Shown here: positions 50,296 to 59,067 of the stretch, piece after piece
How the letters are laid out: the number at the start of each line of letters is the position of its first letter
Position numbering within the stretch: the stretch's first letter is position 1
Origin: an uncultured Prevotellaceae bacterium
GTDB taxonomy: Bacteria; Bacteroidota; Bacteroidia; Bacteroidales; Muribaculaceae
Length of the DNA stretch: 64,000 bases
Direction of reading: 5' to 3'
Assembly (NCBI GenBank): GCA_900318205.1
Contig: ONJS01000004.1
Span: 1 to 64,000 of the forward strand
Made by a program: the position numbers and the translations under genes
The notes under the pieces: generated by a model
Databases searched by the model: none
What the model saw: the letters and a program-made list of their open reading frames with translations, nothing else
What the model was told of the DNA's origin: nothing

Positions 50296-50303
50296 CGAAA
50301 TTA
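50296..50303 (-). promoter_or_regulatory. possible -7 box of the lepB-lepB-wbqC group
   Basis: CGAAATTA reads TAATTTCG on the minus strand, one mismatch to TAnnTTTG, 30 nt before the lepB start. Confidence 0.4.
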
Positions 50304-50325
50304 CTAAATAATGTGGAAAATGCAC

Positions 50326-50333
50326 TATTTTTG
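50326..50333 (+). promoter_or_regulatory. -7 box of the PH-domain gene
   Basis: TATTTTTG, 31 nt before the ATG at 50364; divergent from the lepB promoter. Confidence 0.55.
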
Positions 50334-50363
50334 CCCAATAAGAAACAAATTTTAGGATTAGTT

Positions 50364-50726
50364 ATGAAAATCAGCAAAATCATAGCCCCAGGCGAGACCA
50401 TCATCTACCAGCCCAAACTCAGCAAGTGGGCCTATCTGCGACTGGGCAGTTTCATCCGCAACCTGACTACAACCATCTTTGTCAGCGACAAGCGCTTTTT
50501 CCACAGCCACGGTTGGGTTCACCGCCATGCCCACGAGATTGTCATCGGCAAGGTCGAGAGCATCCTCGTCGAGCAAGGGTTCTGGGGACGCATCTGCAAC
50601 TACGGCACCGTGAAGGTTTCGGGCACCGGAGCCGGCACCATCGTCCTGCCCTACCTCAAGCGCCCCATCGAGTTCCAGCGCCAAGTCCGCGCCATCCAGG
50701 GCGCCGGCAACAGCCCGACGTCATGA
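50364..50726 (+). CDS. small bacterial PH-domain-like protein
   Basis: 120 residues from the ATG at 50364; an upstream in-frame ATG at 50313 precedes the promoter. The sequence ETIIYQPKLSKWAYL, then SDKRFFHSHGWVHRHAHEIVIGKVESILVEQGFWGR and GTVKVSGTGAGTIVLPYLKRPIEFQ follows the seven-strand pattern of bPH_2 (YdbS/YdbT-like) domains. Unlike most members it lacks flanking transmembrane helices. The role of such domains is uncertain; many are membrane-associated. The rhamnosidase gene starts 43 nt downstream. Confidence 0.75.
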   Translation: MKISKIIAPGETIIYQPKLSKWAYLRLGSFIRNLTTTIFVSDKRFFHSHGWVHRHAHEIVIGKVESILVEQGFWGRICNYGTVKVSGTGAGTIVLPYLKRPIEFQRQVRAIQGAGNSPTS

Positions 50727-50768
50727 CACCCCTGCGGAATTTCTCAACGATAATTACTGTTCACAGTT

Positions 50769-53360
50769 ATGGGCAATCCGGACAATAGACCTCATGCATT
50801 GCTGCCAGGACGCATCGCCTCAAGGCTGAGTCATGGCATCGCGTTCATGCTGTGCCTGATGTGTGTCCTGCCATCGCAGGGCAAGGTATTTGACTTGAAA
50901 TGCGAGGGCCTTACCGCTCCGCTGGGCATCGACACGACTACACCCCATTTCAGTTGGAAACACCAGCTCACACGCAACGGTCAACGGCAGACGGCCTACG
51001 AAATCCAGGTCGGTAGCGATAGTCTTGCTCTCGCACGCGGACACGCGGACCAGTGGACGAGCGGACGAGTCAAAAGCGACAGTCAAGTGATGATTCCCTA
51101 TCAGGGCAAGGCTCTTGCCGAGCGGCAACTGTGCTACTGGCGGGTTCGCACCTGGGACGAACGGGGAAAGCGCTCACCCTGGAGCGGCATTGAGCGCTTT
51201 GCTGTGGGCATCCTGAGCGGCATGAATGGCCATTACATCGGCAACTGGCAAGGCGACACCCTCGCAACGACGCCGATGTTCCGCAAGACCATTACCGTCG
51301 CCAGAGGCAAGAAGGGCATTGCCCCGGTGTTTATTCACATCAACTCGCTGGGCTATCACGACCTGCTCGTCAACGGCCGGCGTGTGGGCGACCTCGTGCT
51401 GCAACCTGCCGTCTCCCAACTGGATCGACATTCCCTGATTGTGACACAGGACATCACACCCTATCTGCATGATGGACAAAACGAAATTCTCATCCGCACG
51501 GGACAAGGCTGGTACCGCAAGACCACCTTCGGCGCACAGTATGACGGTCCTCTATTGAAGGCCGAGGTATGTCAACTCGTCGGCAATCGCTGGCAAACGC
51601 TGGCAGTGACCGACAGCACTTGGGAAACCGCCTCAAGCGGCTACAGTTACACCGACACCTGGTCACCGCTGCGATTCGGCGGTGAACGCCTCGACGCCAA
51701 TGTGCAACCCCGATGGCACAGCGCCACCACATTCCCGGTCAGCAATATGCTTGCCACGCCCCAAGCCTTTGAAGGCAACCGCATCATCGACACGCTCTCG
51801 CCCCGCAGCATCACCCGTCAGGAAGACGGCTCGTGGCTCATCGACTTCGGGCGCGTCATCACCGGATGGCTGCAGGTGGCTTTCGCTCCGCTGGCACAAG
51901 GACAAGAAATCACGATGGAGTATTGCGACCACATTCCCGAAGGCGGCACATTCGAGTGCCAGGAAGGCGAGCGTGACATCTATATCGCCAATGGTCAGGG
52001 AAACGAGCAATTCTGCAACAGGTTTCACCACCATGCCTTCCGACACGTTCGCGTCAAGGGAGGCGACTTCAGCAACATCAAGGCACTACAAATCAGCGCC
52101 TTAAACCCCGAAAAGGCCTCTACCTTCGCCTGCTCGGACAGCAGCCTGAATGCCGTGCACGACTTGATTCACTACACGATGCAATGCCTAACCTTTGAGG
52201 GATACATGGTGGATTGCCCCCACCTGGAGCGCATGGGCTACGGCGGTGACGGCAACTCATCGACCATGACGCTGCAGACGATGTATGACGTCGCACCCAC
52301 CTATATGAACTGGCTGACGGCATGGGGCGACCTCATGGACGAGGAAGGCTCCATTCCTCACGTGGCGCCTGCAGGCAGCGGCGGTGGCGGTCCCTACTGG
52401 TGCGGATTCATCATCAAGGCTCCCTGGCGCACTTATCTCAACTATGGAGACCGCCGTCTGCTGGAACGCCATTACGAGCAGATGAAACGCTGGCTCGGCT
52501 ACGTCAAGAAATACAGTGTTGACGGGCTGCTGAACCCGTGGCCCGACACCAGAATCCGCTTCTGGTTCCTGGGGGACTGGCTGGCTCCACAGGGTATCGA
52601 CGTGAAAGGTGAGTCGGTTCTCCACGTGAGCAATTGCTTCATCAGCGAATGCCTGGGTAACATGACCGACATCGCCCAGTTGCTCGGCCATCCCGACGAT
52701 GCACATGGCTTCGCCCAATGGCGCGACAGCCTCAAGGTCGCCATCCACCACCGCTTCTACCACCCCGACAGCCACAGTTATGCCAACGGCACCCCGCTCG
52801 ACAACGCCTATGCCCTGCTGGCTGGCGTACCTACCGGCAATGACATCGCGCAGCAGGTGCAGCAACAGCTCATCAGCGACTCCTACGAGAAGTACAAGGC
52901 CCATATCGCAGTAGGTCTCCTCGGCGTGCCCATTTTCACGCAATGGGCTACCGAACAGCGTCAGTCCGACCTCATGGCGACCATCCTGCGCCAGCCGGAT
53001 TACCCTGGCTACCTGAACATGATTAACCACGGTGCCACAGCCACCTGGGAATCATGGGACTCCGAGCGCAGCCGTGTCCACAACTGCTACAACGGCATCG
53101 GCACTTGGTTCTATCAAGTCATCGCCGGTATTCGTCCTGATGTGGCAGCACCTGGCTATCGCCATTTCTTCATTGACCCACAGGTCACCGATGGTGTGAC
53201 TTGGGTAAAAGCCTCGAAGCCTACGCCTTACGGTGACATCTGTGTGGAGTTGGACGGCAACAGCCTGCACATCACTGTCCCTGTCGGCACCACGGCAACG
53301 GTCTATCCCGGCACCCCGTCAGAACAGACACTGCCTGCCGGGGAATGGACGGTCAAATAG
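50769..53360 (+). CDS. alpha-L-rhamnosidase, GH78 family
   Basis: 863 residues with an N-terminal hydrophobic stretch (IAFMLCLMCVLPSQG) acting as signal peptide after a longish n-region. Domain order follows GH78: a beta-sandwich (FDLKCEGLTAPLGIDTTTPHF), the Bac_rhamnosid_N domain (LGYHDLLVNGRRVGD), a concanavalin-like domain (IIDTLSPRSITRQEDGSWLIDFG), the (alpha/alpha)6 catalytic barrel and a C-terminal sandwich. The acid motif reads VDCPHLERMGYGGDGNSST and the general-base region INHGATATWESWDSERS. It releases terminal alpha-L-rhamnose from plant pectin, flavonoid glycosides or bacterial glycans, probably in the periplasm. No SusC/SusD pair is nearby, so it is not in a visible PUL. Confidence 0.9.
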   Translation: MGNPDNRPHALLPGRIASRLSHGIAFMLCLMCVLPSQGKVFDLKCEGLTAPLGIDTTTPHFSWKHQLTRNGQRQTAYEIQVGSDSLALARGHADQWTSGRVKSDSQVMIPYQGKALAERQLCYWRVRTWDERGKRSPWSGIERFAVGILSGMNGHYIGNWQGDTLATTPMFRKTITVARGKKGIAPVFIHINSLGYHDLLVNGRRVGDLVLQPAVSQLDRHSLIVTQDITPYLHDGQNEILIRTGQGWYRKTTFGAQYDGPLLKAEVCQLVGNRWQTLAVTDSTWETASSGYSYTDTWSPLRFGGERLDANVQPRWHSATTFPVSNMLATPQAFEGNRIIDTLSPRSITRQEDGSWLIDFGRVITGWLQVAFAPLAQGQEITMEYCDHIPEGGTFECQEGERDIYIANGQGNEQFCNRFHHHAFRHVRVKGGDFSNIKALQISALNPEKASTFACSDSSLNAVHDLIHYTMQCLTFEGYMVDCPHLERMGYGGDGNSSTMTLQTMYDVAPTYMNWLTAWGDLMDEEGSIPHVAPAGSGGGGPYWCGFIIKAPWRTYLNYGDRRLLERHYEQMKRWLGYVKKYSVDGLLNPWPDTRIRFWFLGDWLAPQGIDVKGESVLHVSNCFISECLGNMTDIAQLLGHPDDAHGFAQWRDSLKVAIHHRFYHPDSHSYANGTPLDNAYALLAGVPTGNDIAQQVQQQLISDSYEKYKAHIAVGLLGVPIFTQWATEQRQSDLMATILRQPDYPGYLNMINHGATATWESWDSERSRVHNCYNGIGTWFYQVIAGIRPDVAAPGYRHFFIDPQVTDGVTWVKASKPTPYGDICVELDGNSLHITVPVGTTATVYPGTPSEQTLPAGEWTVK

Positions 53361-53392
53361 ACGGATGAACGGATGGACGGATGGACGGATGT
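53361..53392 (+). repeat. octanucleotide tandem repeat
   Basis: Four 8-nt units, ACGGATGA, ACGGATGG, ACGGATGG, ACGGATGT, directly after the rhamnosidase stop codon. Unlike the 7-nt repeats, these units lack regular stop trinucleotides. Confidence 0.75.
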
Positions 53393-53466
53393 AGATATAG
53401 TCCCTCATGACAGGAGCCCAGCTCAAATTTTCTGGAGTATGAGGGGGCGAATAAGAAAAATATCAC

Positions 53467-53474
53467 TATATTTG
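53467..53474 (+). promoter_or_regulatory. -7 box of the RNA methyltransferase gene
   Basis: TATATTTG, 37 nt before the ATG at 53511. Confidence 0.55.
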
Positions 53475-53510
53475 CACATGCAGCAAATACAAGTTTCACA
53501 ATAAGAACAC

Positions 53511-54314
53511 ATGCCTATCATCGAAATAACTGCACTGGACCACCCTGGGGTGGAGATATACAGCACGCTCACCGAGGCGCAGCTGCGCAACCGTCTGGAA
53601 CCGGACAAGGGCATCTTCATCGCCGAGAGCCCCAAGGTCATCCATGTCGCGCTCGATGCGGGCTACGAGCCGCTGTCACTGCTGTGCGAGCGTCGACACA
53701 TCACGGGCGATGCCGCCAGCCTGATTGAGCGCTGCGGTGACATCCCTGTCTATACCGGCGAACGCGACCTGCTTGCCGCCCTCACGGGCTACACGCTGAC
53801 ACGTGGCGTGCTGTGCGCCATGCGCCGTCCCCTGCCCCGCTCCGTCGCCGACATCTGCCGTGATGCCAGCCGTATCGTGGTCATCGACGCTGTGACCGAT
53901 ACCACCAACATCGGCGCCATCTTCCGCTCGGCAGCCGCCTTGGGCATTGATGCTGTGCTGCTCACGCCCACGGCTTGCGACCCGTTGAACCGTCGTGCCG
54001 TACGCGTGTCGATGGGTTCGGTCTTCCTTGTCCCCTGGACCTGGATTGACGAACCAGTCACTCCCAACCTGAATGCGCTGGGCTTCCGCACCGCTGCCAT
54101 GGCCCTGAGTGACGACTCCATCGCACTTGACGACCCCGTGCTGAAACGAGAGCCCCGCCTGGCGGTCATCATGGGCACCGAGGGCGACGGCCTGGCCCAC
54201 AACGTCATCAGCGAGGCCGACTACACGGTGCGCATCCCGATGAAGCACAATGTCGATTCGCTCAACGTCGCGGCAGCAGCGGCAGTCGCTTTCTGGGAAC
54301 TACGCAAAAAATGA
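53511..54314 (+). CDS. TrmH/SpoU-family RNA 2'-O-methyltransferase
   Basis: 267 residues. The N-terminal L30e-like RNA-binding part has LRNRLEPDKGIFIAESPKVI. The C-terminal SPOUT knot has motif 1 IDAVTDTTNIGAIFRSAAAL, motif 2 VIMGTEGDGL and motif 3 IPMKHNVDSLNVAAAAAVAFWE, all intact. These enzymes methylate a ribose in rRNA or tRNA from S-adenosylmethionine. The exact nucleotide cannot be inferred. It has its own promoter; the next gene starts 26 nt later and may share the transcript. Confidence 0.9.
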   Translation: MPIIEITALDHPGVEIYSTLTEAQLRNRLEPDKGIFIAESPKVIHVALDAGYEPLSLLCERRHITGDAASLIERCGDIPVYTGERDLLAALTGYTLTRGVLCAMRRPLPRSVADICRDASRIVVIDAVTDTTNIGAIFRSAAALGIDAVLLTPTACDPLNRRAVRVSMGSVFLVPWTWIDEPVTPNLNALGFRTAAMALSDDSIALDDPVLKREPRLAVIMGTEGDGLAHNVISEADYTVRIPMKHNVDSLNVAAAAAVAFWELRKK

Positions 54315-54340
54315 TAGCAACAACAAAACGATAGAAAACG

Positions 54341-55267
54341 ATGAAAAAGCCGACCAAAAAAGCAAAAAAGCCTGCAGAGCAACCCCAAAAAAATAGTGAA
54401 CCCGCCGTGCAGACTACCGAAAAGGCCCCAATAAAGAACAGTAAGTTCAAGATTCCAAAGCTATTACGCGTATGGATCAAGGAATCACAATTTCTTGCCA
54501 CCACCTTATCAATCATATTGACCTTCGGTACCACGGGCCTGGTTGAATACTGCCAACGCGTCAAGGATCGCAAGATGTCGGCCATTATGGTACTCAGCAC
54601 CATTGAGAACTTTTCCACTACTGTTGACCTGATGGCTCAGGATATGGCGCGATGCGACTCCATCGGCACATGGCTATTGAGCCTGCCCCAGGATTCACTC
54701 GACAAGATTCCTGCAAAAGAAGTGCAAGGCATCCTCAATGAGATGCTCTCGCTCATCGACTATATGTCCCATGACAAGACCGCCGAGAACATCTTCGGCA
54801 ACAGTTTTGAGACCTGGAAAAACATGGGTAACCGCAACTATCGTTTCATCGAGAGTGTGGGAGCAAGCTTCGCCCAAATAAACGCCGACGAGAGCAACTG
54901 GAACGAATGGGTCAAGGAATATGAGAAAACCATCAACAACGTGCTCTCGGAGATGGTGCCCGGCGAACATACCCTGACAAAATTGCTCAACGACAATGGT
55001 GTACGGCAAAAACTTGAAAGTTTCCATGTCAGGAAATACTGGCTGGATTACATCTCGGCACACAACCATTACCTCAACAAGAAAAACTTGAGCATCATTG
55101 GCCTCGAGGAGAAAGATATCAAGGCCTATACCGAAAGGCGCAAACTCGAAGAGCTGCCTGACGAACCGCAACCCTCAGATTTCAGAAGTGAGCAGCTCAA
55201 ACCCGACAGTCTGTACACCCTGAAACAGATCAAACTGCACATCGACAGCATCATCCACAACAAATAA
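54341..55267 (+). CDS. membrane-anchored protein of unknown function
   Basis: 308 residues. The first 30 are extremely Lys/Ala/Pro-rich (MKKPTKKAKKPAEQPQKN), then a single hydrophobic segment near 50-68 (FLATTLSIILTFGTTGLVEY). A mainly helical, charged domain (VLSTIENFSTTVDLMAQDM and later helices) makes up the rest. There is no cleavable signal peptide, so it is probably an inner-membrane protein with its C-terminal domain outside the cytoplasm. The codon use is somewhat more AT-rich than that of its neighbours, and it is flanked by a REP-like repeat, so lateral acquisition is possible. No family recognised. Confidence 0.6.
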   Translation: MKKPTKKAKKPAEQPQKNSEPAVQTTEKAPIKNSKFKIPKLLRVWIKESQFLATTLSIILTFGTTGLVEYCQRVKDRKMSAIMVLSTIENFSTTVDLMAQDMARCDSIGTWLLSLPQDSLDKIPAKEVQGILNEMLSLIDYMSHDKTAENIFGNSFETWKNMGNRNYRFIESVGASFAQINADESNWNEWVKEYEKTINNVLSEMVPGEHTLTKLLNDNGVRQKLESFHVRKYWLDYISAHNHYLNKKNLSIIGLEEKDIKAYTERRKLEELPDEPQPSDFRSEQLKPDSLYTLKQIKLHIDSIIHNK

Positions 55268-55500
55268 TTGGTTTCCGAGGGAAACAAGTAGGATTAATGT
55301 GAGTGTTCAAAAGTTACCCTTTGGACAACTACAAGGGGACGGTTTCTGTGTAACAAAATGCAAGGCATTTTGAACTCAGGGACCGTCCCCTCGGATTCGA
55401 CCAGAAGTAACTCTCGCCTATTACAGGGGGACGGTTCCTAAGTACGAAAAACACAAGCGTTTTTCATACATAGAAACCGTCCCCAAAGCAACCACCGCCC
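55268..55500. repeat. REP-like palindromic element, copy C
   Basis: Homologous to the elements at 5440-5770 and 7965-8257 but 47 kb away. It holds two palindromes in series. The first is GGGGACGGTT ... CAAAATGCAAGGCATTTTG ... GACCGTCCCC. The second is GGGGACGGTT ... GAAAAACACAAGCGTTTTTC ... AACCGTCCCC, the left arm of which is missing from copies A and B. Shared outside words (GGATTAATGTGAGTG, AAGTAACTCTCGCCTAT) show that the whole unit is the repeat, not only the hairpins. The remaining spacer to 55605 shows nothing further. Confidence 0.7.
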
Positions 55501-55605
55501 CTTATCTAATCATTCCATCCAATTAGCTTATACCGAGACCTTTATAATAGGATACTGGATTTTCCCCGGACACTTATAATTGCTTGTCAAGGGATATACG
55601 GTTAA

Positions 55606-57000
55606 CTAGACGGCCCAAGAAGTGAACAACCGGATGAGCCAGCCACTGATGGCCATATAGATGGTGATGCCCACAATATCGTTGGTCACCGTGACAAAGG
55701 GGCCAGTGGCAATAGCAGGGTCGATCTTCATGCGTTCCAATGCCAGAGGCACCACTGTGCCGAAGAGCGAGGCGAACATGACAACAAGGAAGAGCGATGT
55801 CGTCACGGCGGCAGCGGCGATATTGGACTTGGTGGGGTCATTATCTACAGGGAAGAAGTGGGCATACAAGAAGATAAGCAAGCCCATCACCAGCGCGTTG
55901 ATGAGCGCGGTGCTGAACTCCTTGAACAAGTGCTTGCCCACATGCTTGATGTCCAGGCTGCCGTTAGCAAGACCCTGAACGACGATAGCGCTCGACTGGG
56001 TACCGACGTTACCGCCAGTACCACCAATCAGCGGGATGAACAGTGCCAGACCGGGCAAGATACGTAACAGGTCGGCATCGCCCTCGCCGCCGCCCAGAAT
56101 CAAGGCGTTGATGATACCACCCACCAATCCGATGAGCAGCCACGGCAAACGGGCACGCACCTGACGGAAGACATTGTCGTCGGTCTCGATGTCGCCCCAG
56201 ATACCTGATGCCAACTGGTAGTCGTCCTCTCCCTGTTCACGCACGCGGTCGATGATGTCATCGACGGTGATGCGGCCCACAAGGCGGCCGATGCTGTCCA
56301 CGACAGGCATAGCCACAAGGTCATATTTCTCGAAGTCGAGGGCTACATCCTCGATGTGGGTGTCGGGGCGCACACTGATGGGGTCGGGCTCCATCACGTG
56401 CTTGATCTTGGAGGCTGAGGGGTTGGTGATGGTCGTCTTCAAGGGGAAGATGCCCTTCAGGCGGTTGTCATCGTCAACGACATAAATCACATAGATCTCG
56501 TCCAGATCCTCAGCCTGCTGACGCATGGCCTTGATACAGTCGGGCATCGACATGTTCTCATTGACGACAATCATCTCGGTGGACATGTAACCACCGGCGG
56601 TGTCCTCATCATATTGCAGCAGGTCCACAATGTCACCCGCCTGCTCCACGTCGTCGATGTGGCTGATAACGTCTTCACGGTCTTCCTCGTCCAGTTCCTG
56701 GATGACGTCAACGGCGTCATCGGCATCCATCTGCTCTACCTGCTTGGCGATTTCCTCGTTGGGCATCAGTTCCATCAGGTCATGACGCTGGGTCTCGTCC
56801 AGTTCGACCAGGACATCGGCGGCGGTCTCGTCGTCGAGCAGCATCATGATGAACAGTGCTTCTTCATCATGCAGATCGCCCACCAGCTCGGCGATGTCGG
56901 CGGGGTGCAGATCTTGTATTTGGGCACGCACCTGTTCCTCATCCTTGCGGTCGATGAGTTCATTCAGGCGGTGCATATATTCTTCATTAAATTCTTTCAT
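55606..57000 (-). CDS. mgtE: magnesium transporter MgtE
   Basis: 464 residues: an N-terminal MgtE_N domain of acidic superhelix repeats (about 5-130, LHPADIAELVGDLHDEEALF, ELMPNEEIAKQVEQMDADDA), two CBS domains (about 135-255), a plug helix, and five transmembrane helices. The transporter part has PLIGGTGGNVGTQSSAIVVQGLANG, the hallmark that lines the pore, and GPFVTVTNDIVGITIYM. It is a dimeric Mg2+ channel gated by Mg2+ at the cytosolic domains. The upstream minus-strand words GGAAATTGAGAACTGAAAACG look like a decayed heptad run. No riboswitch was recognised. Confidence 0.95.
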   Translation of the reverse strand: MKEFNEEYMHRLNELIDRKDEEQVRAQIQDLHPADIAELVGDLHDEEALFIMMLLDDETAADVLVELDETQRHDLMELMPNEEIAKQVEQMDADDAVDVIQELDEEDREDVISHIDDVEQAGDIVDLLQYDEDTAGGYMSTEMIVVNENMSMPDCIKAMRQQAEDLDEIYVIYVVDDDNRLKGIFPLKTTITNPSASKIKHVMEPDPISVRPDTHIEDVALDFEKYDLVAMPVVDSIGRLVGRITVDDIIDRVREQGEDDYQLASGIWGDIETDDNVFRQVRARLPWLLIGLVGGIINALILGGGEGDADLLRILPGLALFIPLIGGTGGNVGTQSSAIVVQGLANGSLDIKHVGKHLFKEFSTALINALVMGLLIFLYAHFFPVDNDPTKSNIAAAAVTTSLFLVVMFASLFGTVVPLALERMKIDPAIATGPFVTVTNDIVGITIYMAISGWLIRLFTSWAV

Positions 57001-57060
57001 CGTTTTCAGTTCTCAATTTCCGGTTACTCTAGAAAATCCAAATAAGCCAACTTAAAATTT

Positions 57061-57840
57061 CTAGCCCATTGACGTGGCGAGCCGCGTGAGGTCAATGAAG
57101 TCCTCTACGCCAAGTTGCTCGGGACGTTGTCGGAACACGTCACGCTCCATCACTGTGGGATTGTCAGCGAAAATCGGTTTCAACGAGCTGCGCAGCATCT
57201 TGCGACGCTGCCCGAAGGATGCCTTGACGATGCGCTTGAACATGCGCTCGTCAACGCCCAGGTCGGTAACATCATTGCGCGTCAGCCTGATGACACCGCT
57301 CTTGACCTTGGGCGGCGGATTGAACACATGCTCATCAACGGTGAACAGGTACTCGATATCATACCATGCCTGCAGCAACACCGACAGGATGCCATAGGTC
57401 TTGCTGCCCGGCGGCTCGGCGATGCGTTGCGCTACCTCACGCTGCAGCATGCCGCTACAGCACACCACCTGGTCACGGTAATCCAGCACTTTGAAGAAAA
57501 TCTGTGTCGAGATATTATAGGGGTAGTTGCCGATGATGCAGAAGGGGGAGTCACCGTAGAGTTTCTTGAGGTCCATCTTCAGGAAATCCTCGCCGATGAT
57601 ACGGCCGTGCAGTTGCGGATAGGCGACCTCCAGATAGTCAACACTCTCGCTGTCGAGTTCCACCACGGTGAGGTCAAGCCCCATCTCAAGCAGGAACTGG
57701 GTGAGCACACCCATGCCCGGTCCCACTTCCAGCACGGGCAGGTGCTTGAAGTCGTCCAGCGTGTGGGCGATGCGCTCAGCAATCGACAAATCGGTCAAGA
57801 AATGCTGGCCCAGTGACTTTTTTGCTCTAACTTTCCGCAT
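57061..57840 (-). CDS. rsmA: 16S rRNA (adenine(1518)-N6/adenine(1519)-N6)-dimethyltransferase
   Basis: 259 residues. VRAKKSLGQHFLTDLSIAERI is the KsgA start. SAM motif I reads VLEVGPGMGVLTQFLLEMG, the acidic residue follows in VVELDSESV, and the catalytic IIGNYPYNISTQIFFK is the N-(I/L)-P-Y-type motif IV. It dimethylates two adenines near the 3' end of 16S rRNA during 30S maturation. Divergent promoters with the flippase-like gene share the 130-nt spacer. mgtE follows 60 nt downstream in the same direction. Confidence 0.96.
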   Translation of the reverse strand: MRKVRAKKSLGQHFLTDLSIAERIAHTLDDFKHLPVLEVGPGMGVLTQFLLEMGLDLTVVELDSESVDYLEVAYPQLHGRIIGEDFLKMDLKKLYGDSPFCIIGNYPYNISTQIFFKVLDYRDQVVCCSGMLQREVAQRIAEPPGSKTYGILSVLLQAWYDIEYLFTVDEHVFNPPPKVKSGVIRLTRNDVTDLGVDERMFKRIVKASFGQRRKMLRSSLKPIFADNPTVMERDVFRQRPEQLGVEDFIDLTRLATSMG

Positions 57841-57857
57841 AATTGGTCTTTTATTGT

Positions 57858-57891
57858 TACCTTTGCACGCTCTGATGGTGCATTATATTTG
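57858..57891 (+). promoter_or_regulatory. overlapping -7 boxes upstream of the flippase-like gene
   Basis: TACCTTTG (57858-57865) and TATATTTG (57884-57891) in series; the TTTG of the first lies 18 nt before the second and could act as its -33 element. Confidence 0.55.
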
Positions 57892-57902
57892 CAATTATAT
57901 TG

Positions 57903-57910
57903 CAAAGGTA
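57903..57910 (-). promoter_or_regulatory. -7 box of rsmA
   Basis: CAAAGGTA reads TACCTTTG on the minus strand, 62 nt before the rsmA start. It lies only 12 nt from the divergent plus-strand box, so the two promoters interpenetrate. Confidence 0.6.
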
Positions 57911-57972
57911 GCCATTTTTTGGCGTTTTTCACCATCAGACGGCATATTTTAAGCATCAAAAGAAGAAAAAAC

Positions 57973-59025
57973 GTGAAAAAAGCAATTTCCTATCTCGTGA
58001 AATACGGCATCCCACTGGTTATCGGTGTGGGGTTGATGTGGTTCTTGTACAAGAACGTGGACGCGGCCAGTATGATGAACACCCTCAAGACCGACGTCAA
58101 CTACTGGTGGTTTGCAGCAGTAGCAGTAGTGAGCATCCTGAGTCATATCTTCAGGGCTTTGCGCTGGAATCTCCAGCTCAAGGCCATCGATGTGAAGCCC
58201 TCGTTCAGTGCTGTGCTGAACAGCATCTTCGGCACCTATTTCGTTAACCTGGTGTTCCCGCGCTTGGGCGAAGTTTGGCGTTGCGGCTATATCGCCAACC
58301 GCCAGAAGGCCTCCGTCACCCAGGTCATGGGCTCGATGGTCGCCGACCGCCTCACCGACACGGTCACCGTGCTGGCGCTGACCTTCGTCACCTTCCTGCT
58401 GGCACAGAACGCCTTCGGCCAGTTCTTTGACGCCTACCCCGAGATGAAACAGAACTTCATGAACATCGCCAGTGACGCCCGCGTATGGATGGGAACCGTT
58501 CTGGTCATCGCTGTCGTGGGATGGCTGCTCATCATGAAGACCGAGAACAAATTCATCAAGAAGATACAGCTCATGGCCCGCAACCTGTGGGAAGGCTTTG
58601 CCGGCATCGCTCACATGAAGGGCAAGTGGTGGTTCCTGTTGCTGACCATCCTCATCTGGGGATGCTATTTCCTGCAACTTTACCTTGCTTGCCAGGCCTT
58701 TACCTTCACCAGCAACCTGACTGTGCTCGCCGTGCTTGTGGTCTTTGTACTGAGCAGCATCGGCATGGGTGTTCCCACCAATGGCGGCCTCGGCGCATGG
58801 CATGTCGCCACCATCTTCGGTCTGTCGCTCTACGGCATCGGAGTGTTTGATCCCTCCAACTTTGACCCGCGTGCATCAGCCTTCGCTATGTTCGTGTGGG
58901 GTTTCCAGCAGGTACTGATCATCGGACTGGGCATCTATGCTTTCATCAGCATGGCCATTGACCGCCGCCGCATCGAGACCGGTAAGACCGTTGTTGAAAC
59001 CACCAACGATGAAATCAAACTATAA
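57973..59025 (+). CDS. lysylphosphatidylglycerol synthase TM region/flippase-like protein
   Basis: 350 residues from a GTG at 57973 (VKKAISYLVKYGIPLVIGVG), chosen because ATG-led extensions would start inside the divergent promoters. About eight transmembrane helices. The conserved LRALRWNLQLKAID-type and NLVFPRLGEVWRCGYI segments are typical of the AglD/MprF membrane family (UPF0104). Bacteroidota members without a soluble catalytic domain are thought to move lipid-linked molecules. No synthase domain is present here. The downstream gene is 42 nt away. Confidence 0.85.
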   Translation: MKKAISYLVKYGIPLVIGVGLMWFLYKNVDAASMMNTLKTDVNYWWFAAVAVVSILSHIFRALRWNLQLKAIDVKPSFSAVLNSIFGTYFVNLVFPRLGEVWRCGYIANRQKASVTQVMGSMVADRLTDTVTVLALTFVTFLLAQNAFGQFFDAYPEMKQNFMNIASDARVWMGTVLVIAVVGWLLIMKTENKFIKKIQLMARNLWEGFAGIAHMKGKWWFLLLTILIWGCYFLQLYLACQAFTFTSNLTVLAVLVVFVLSSIGMGVPTNGGLGAWHVATIFGLSLYGIGVFDPSNFDPRASAFAMFVWGFQQVLIIGLGIYAFISMAIDRRRIETGKTVVETTNDEIKL

Positions 59026-59067
59026 CAGCCATACAACTGAATCCAACTTCAAACTCTAAACTATATT

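Noticed and set aside
55606-57060. Mg2+ riboswitch before mgtE
   Set aside because: The 60-nt gap to rsmA is too short and shows no M-box or ykkC-like conserved core.
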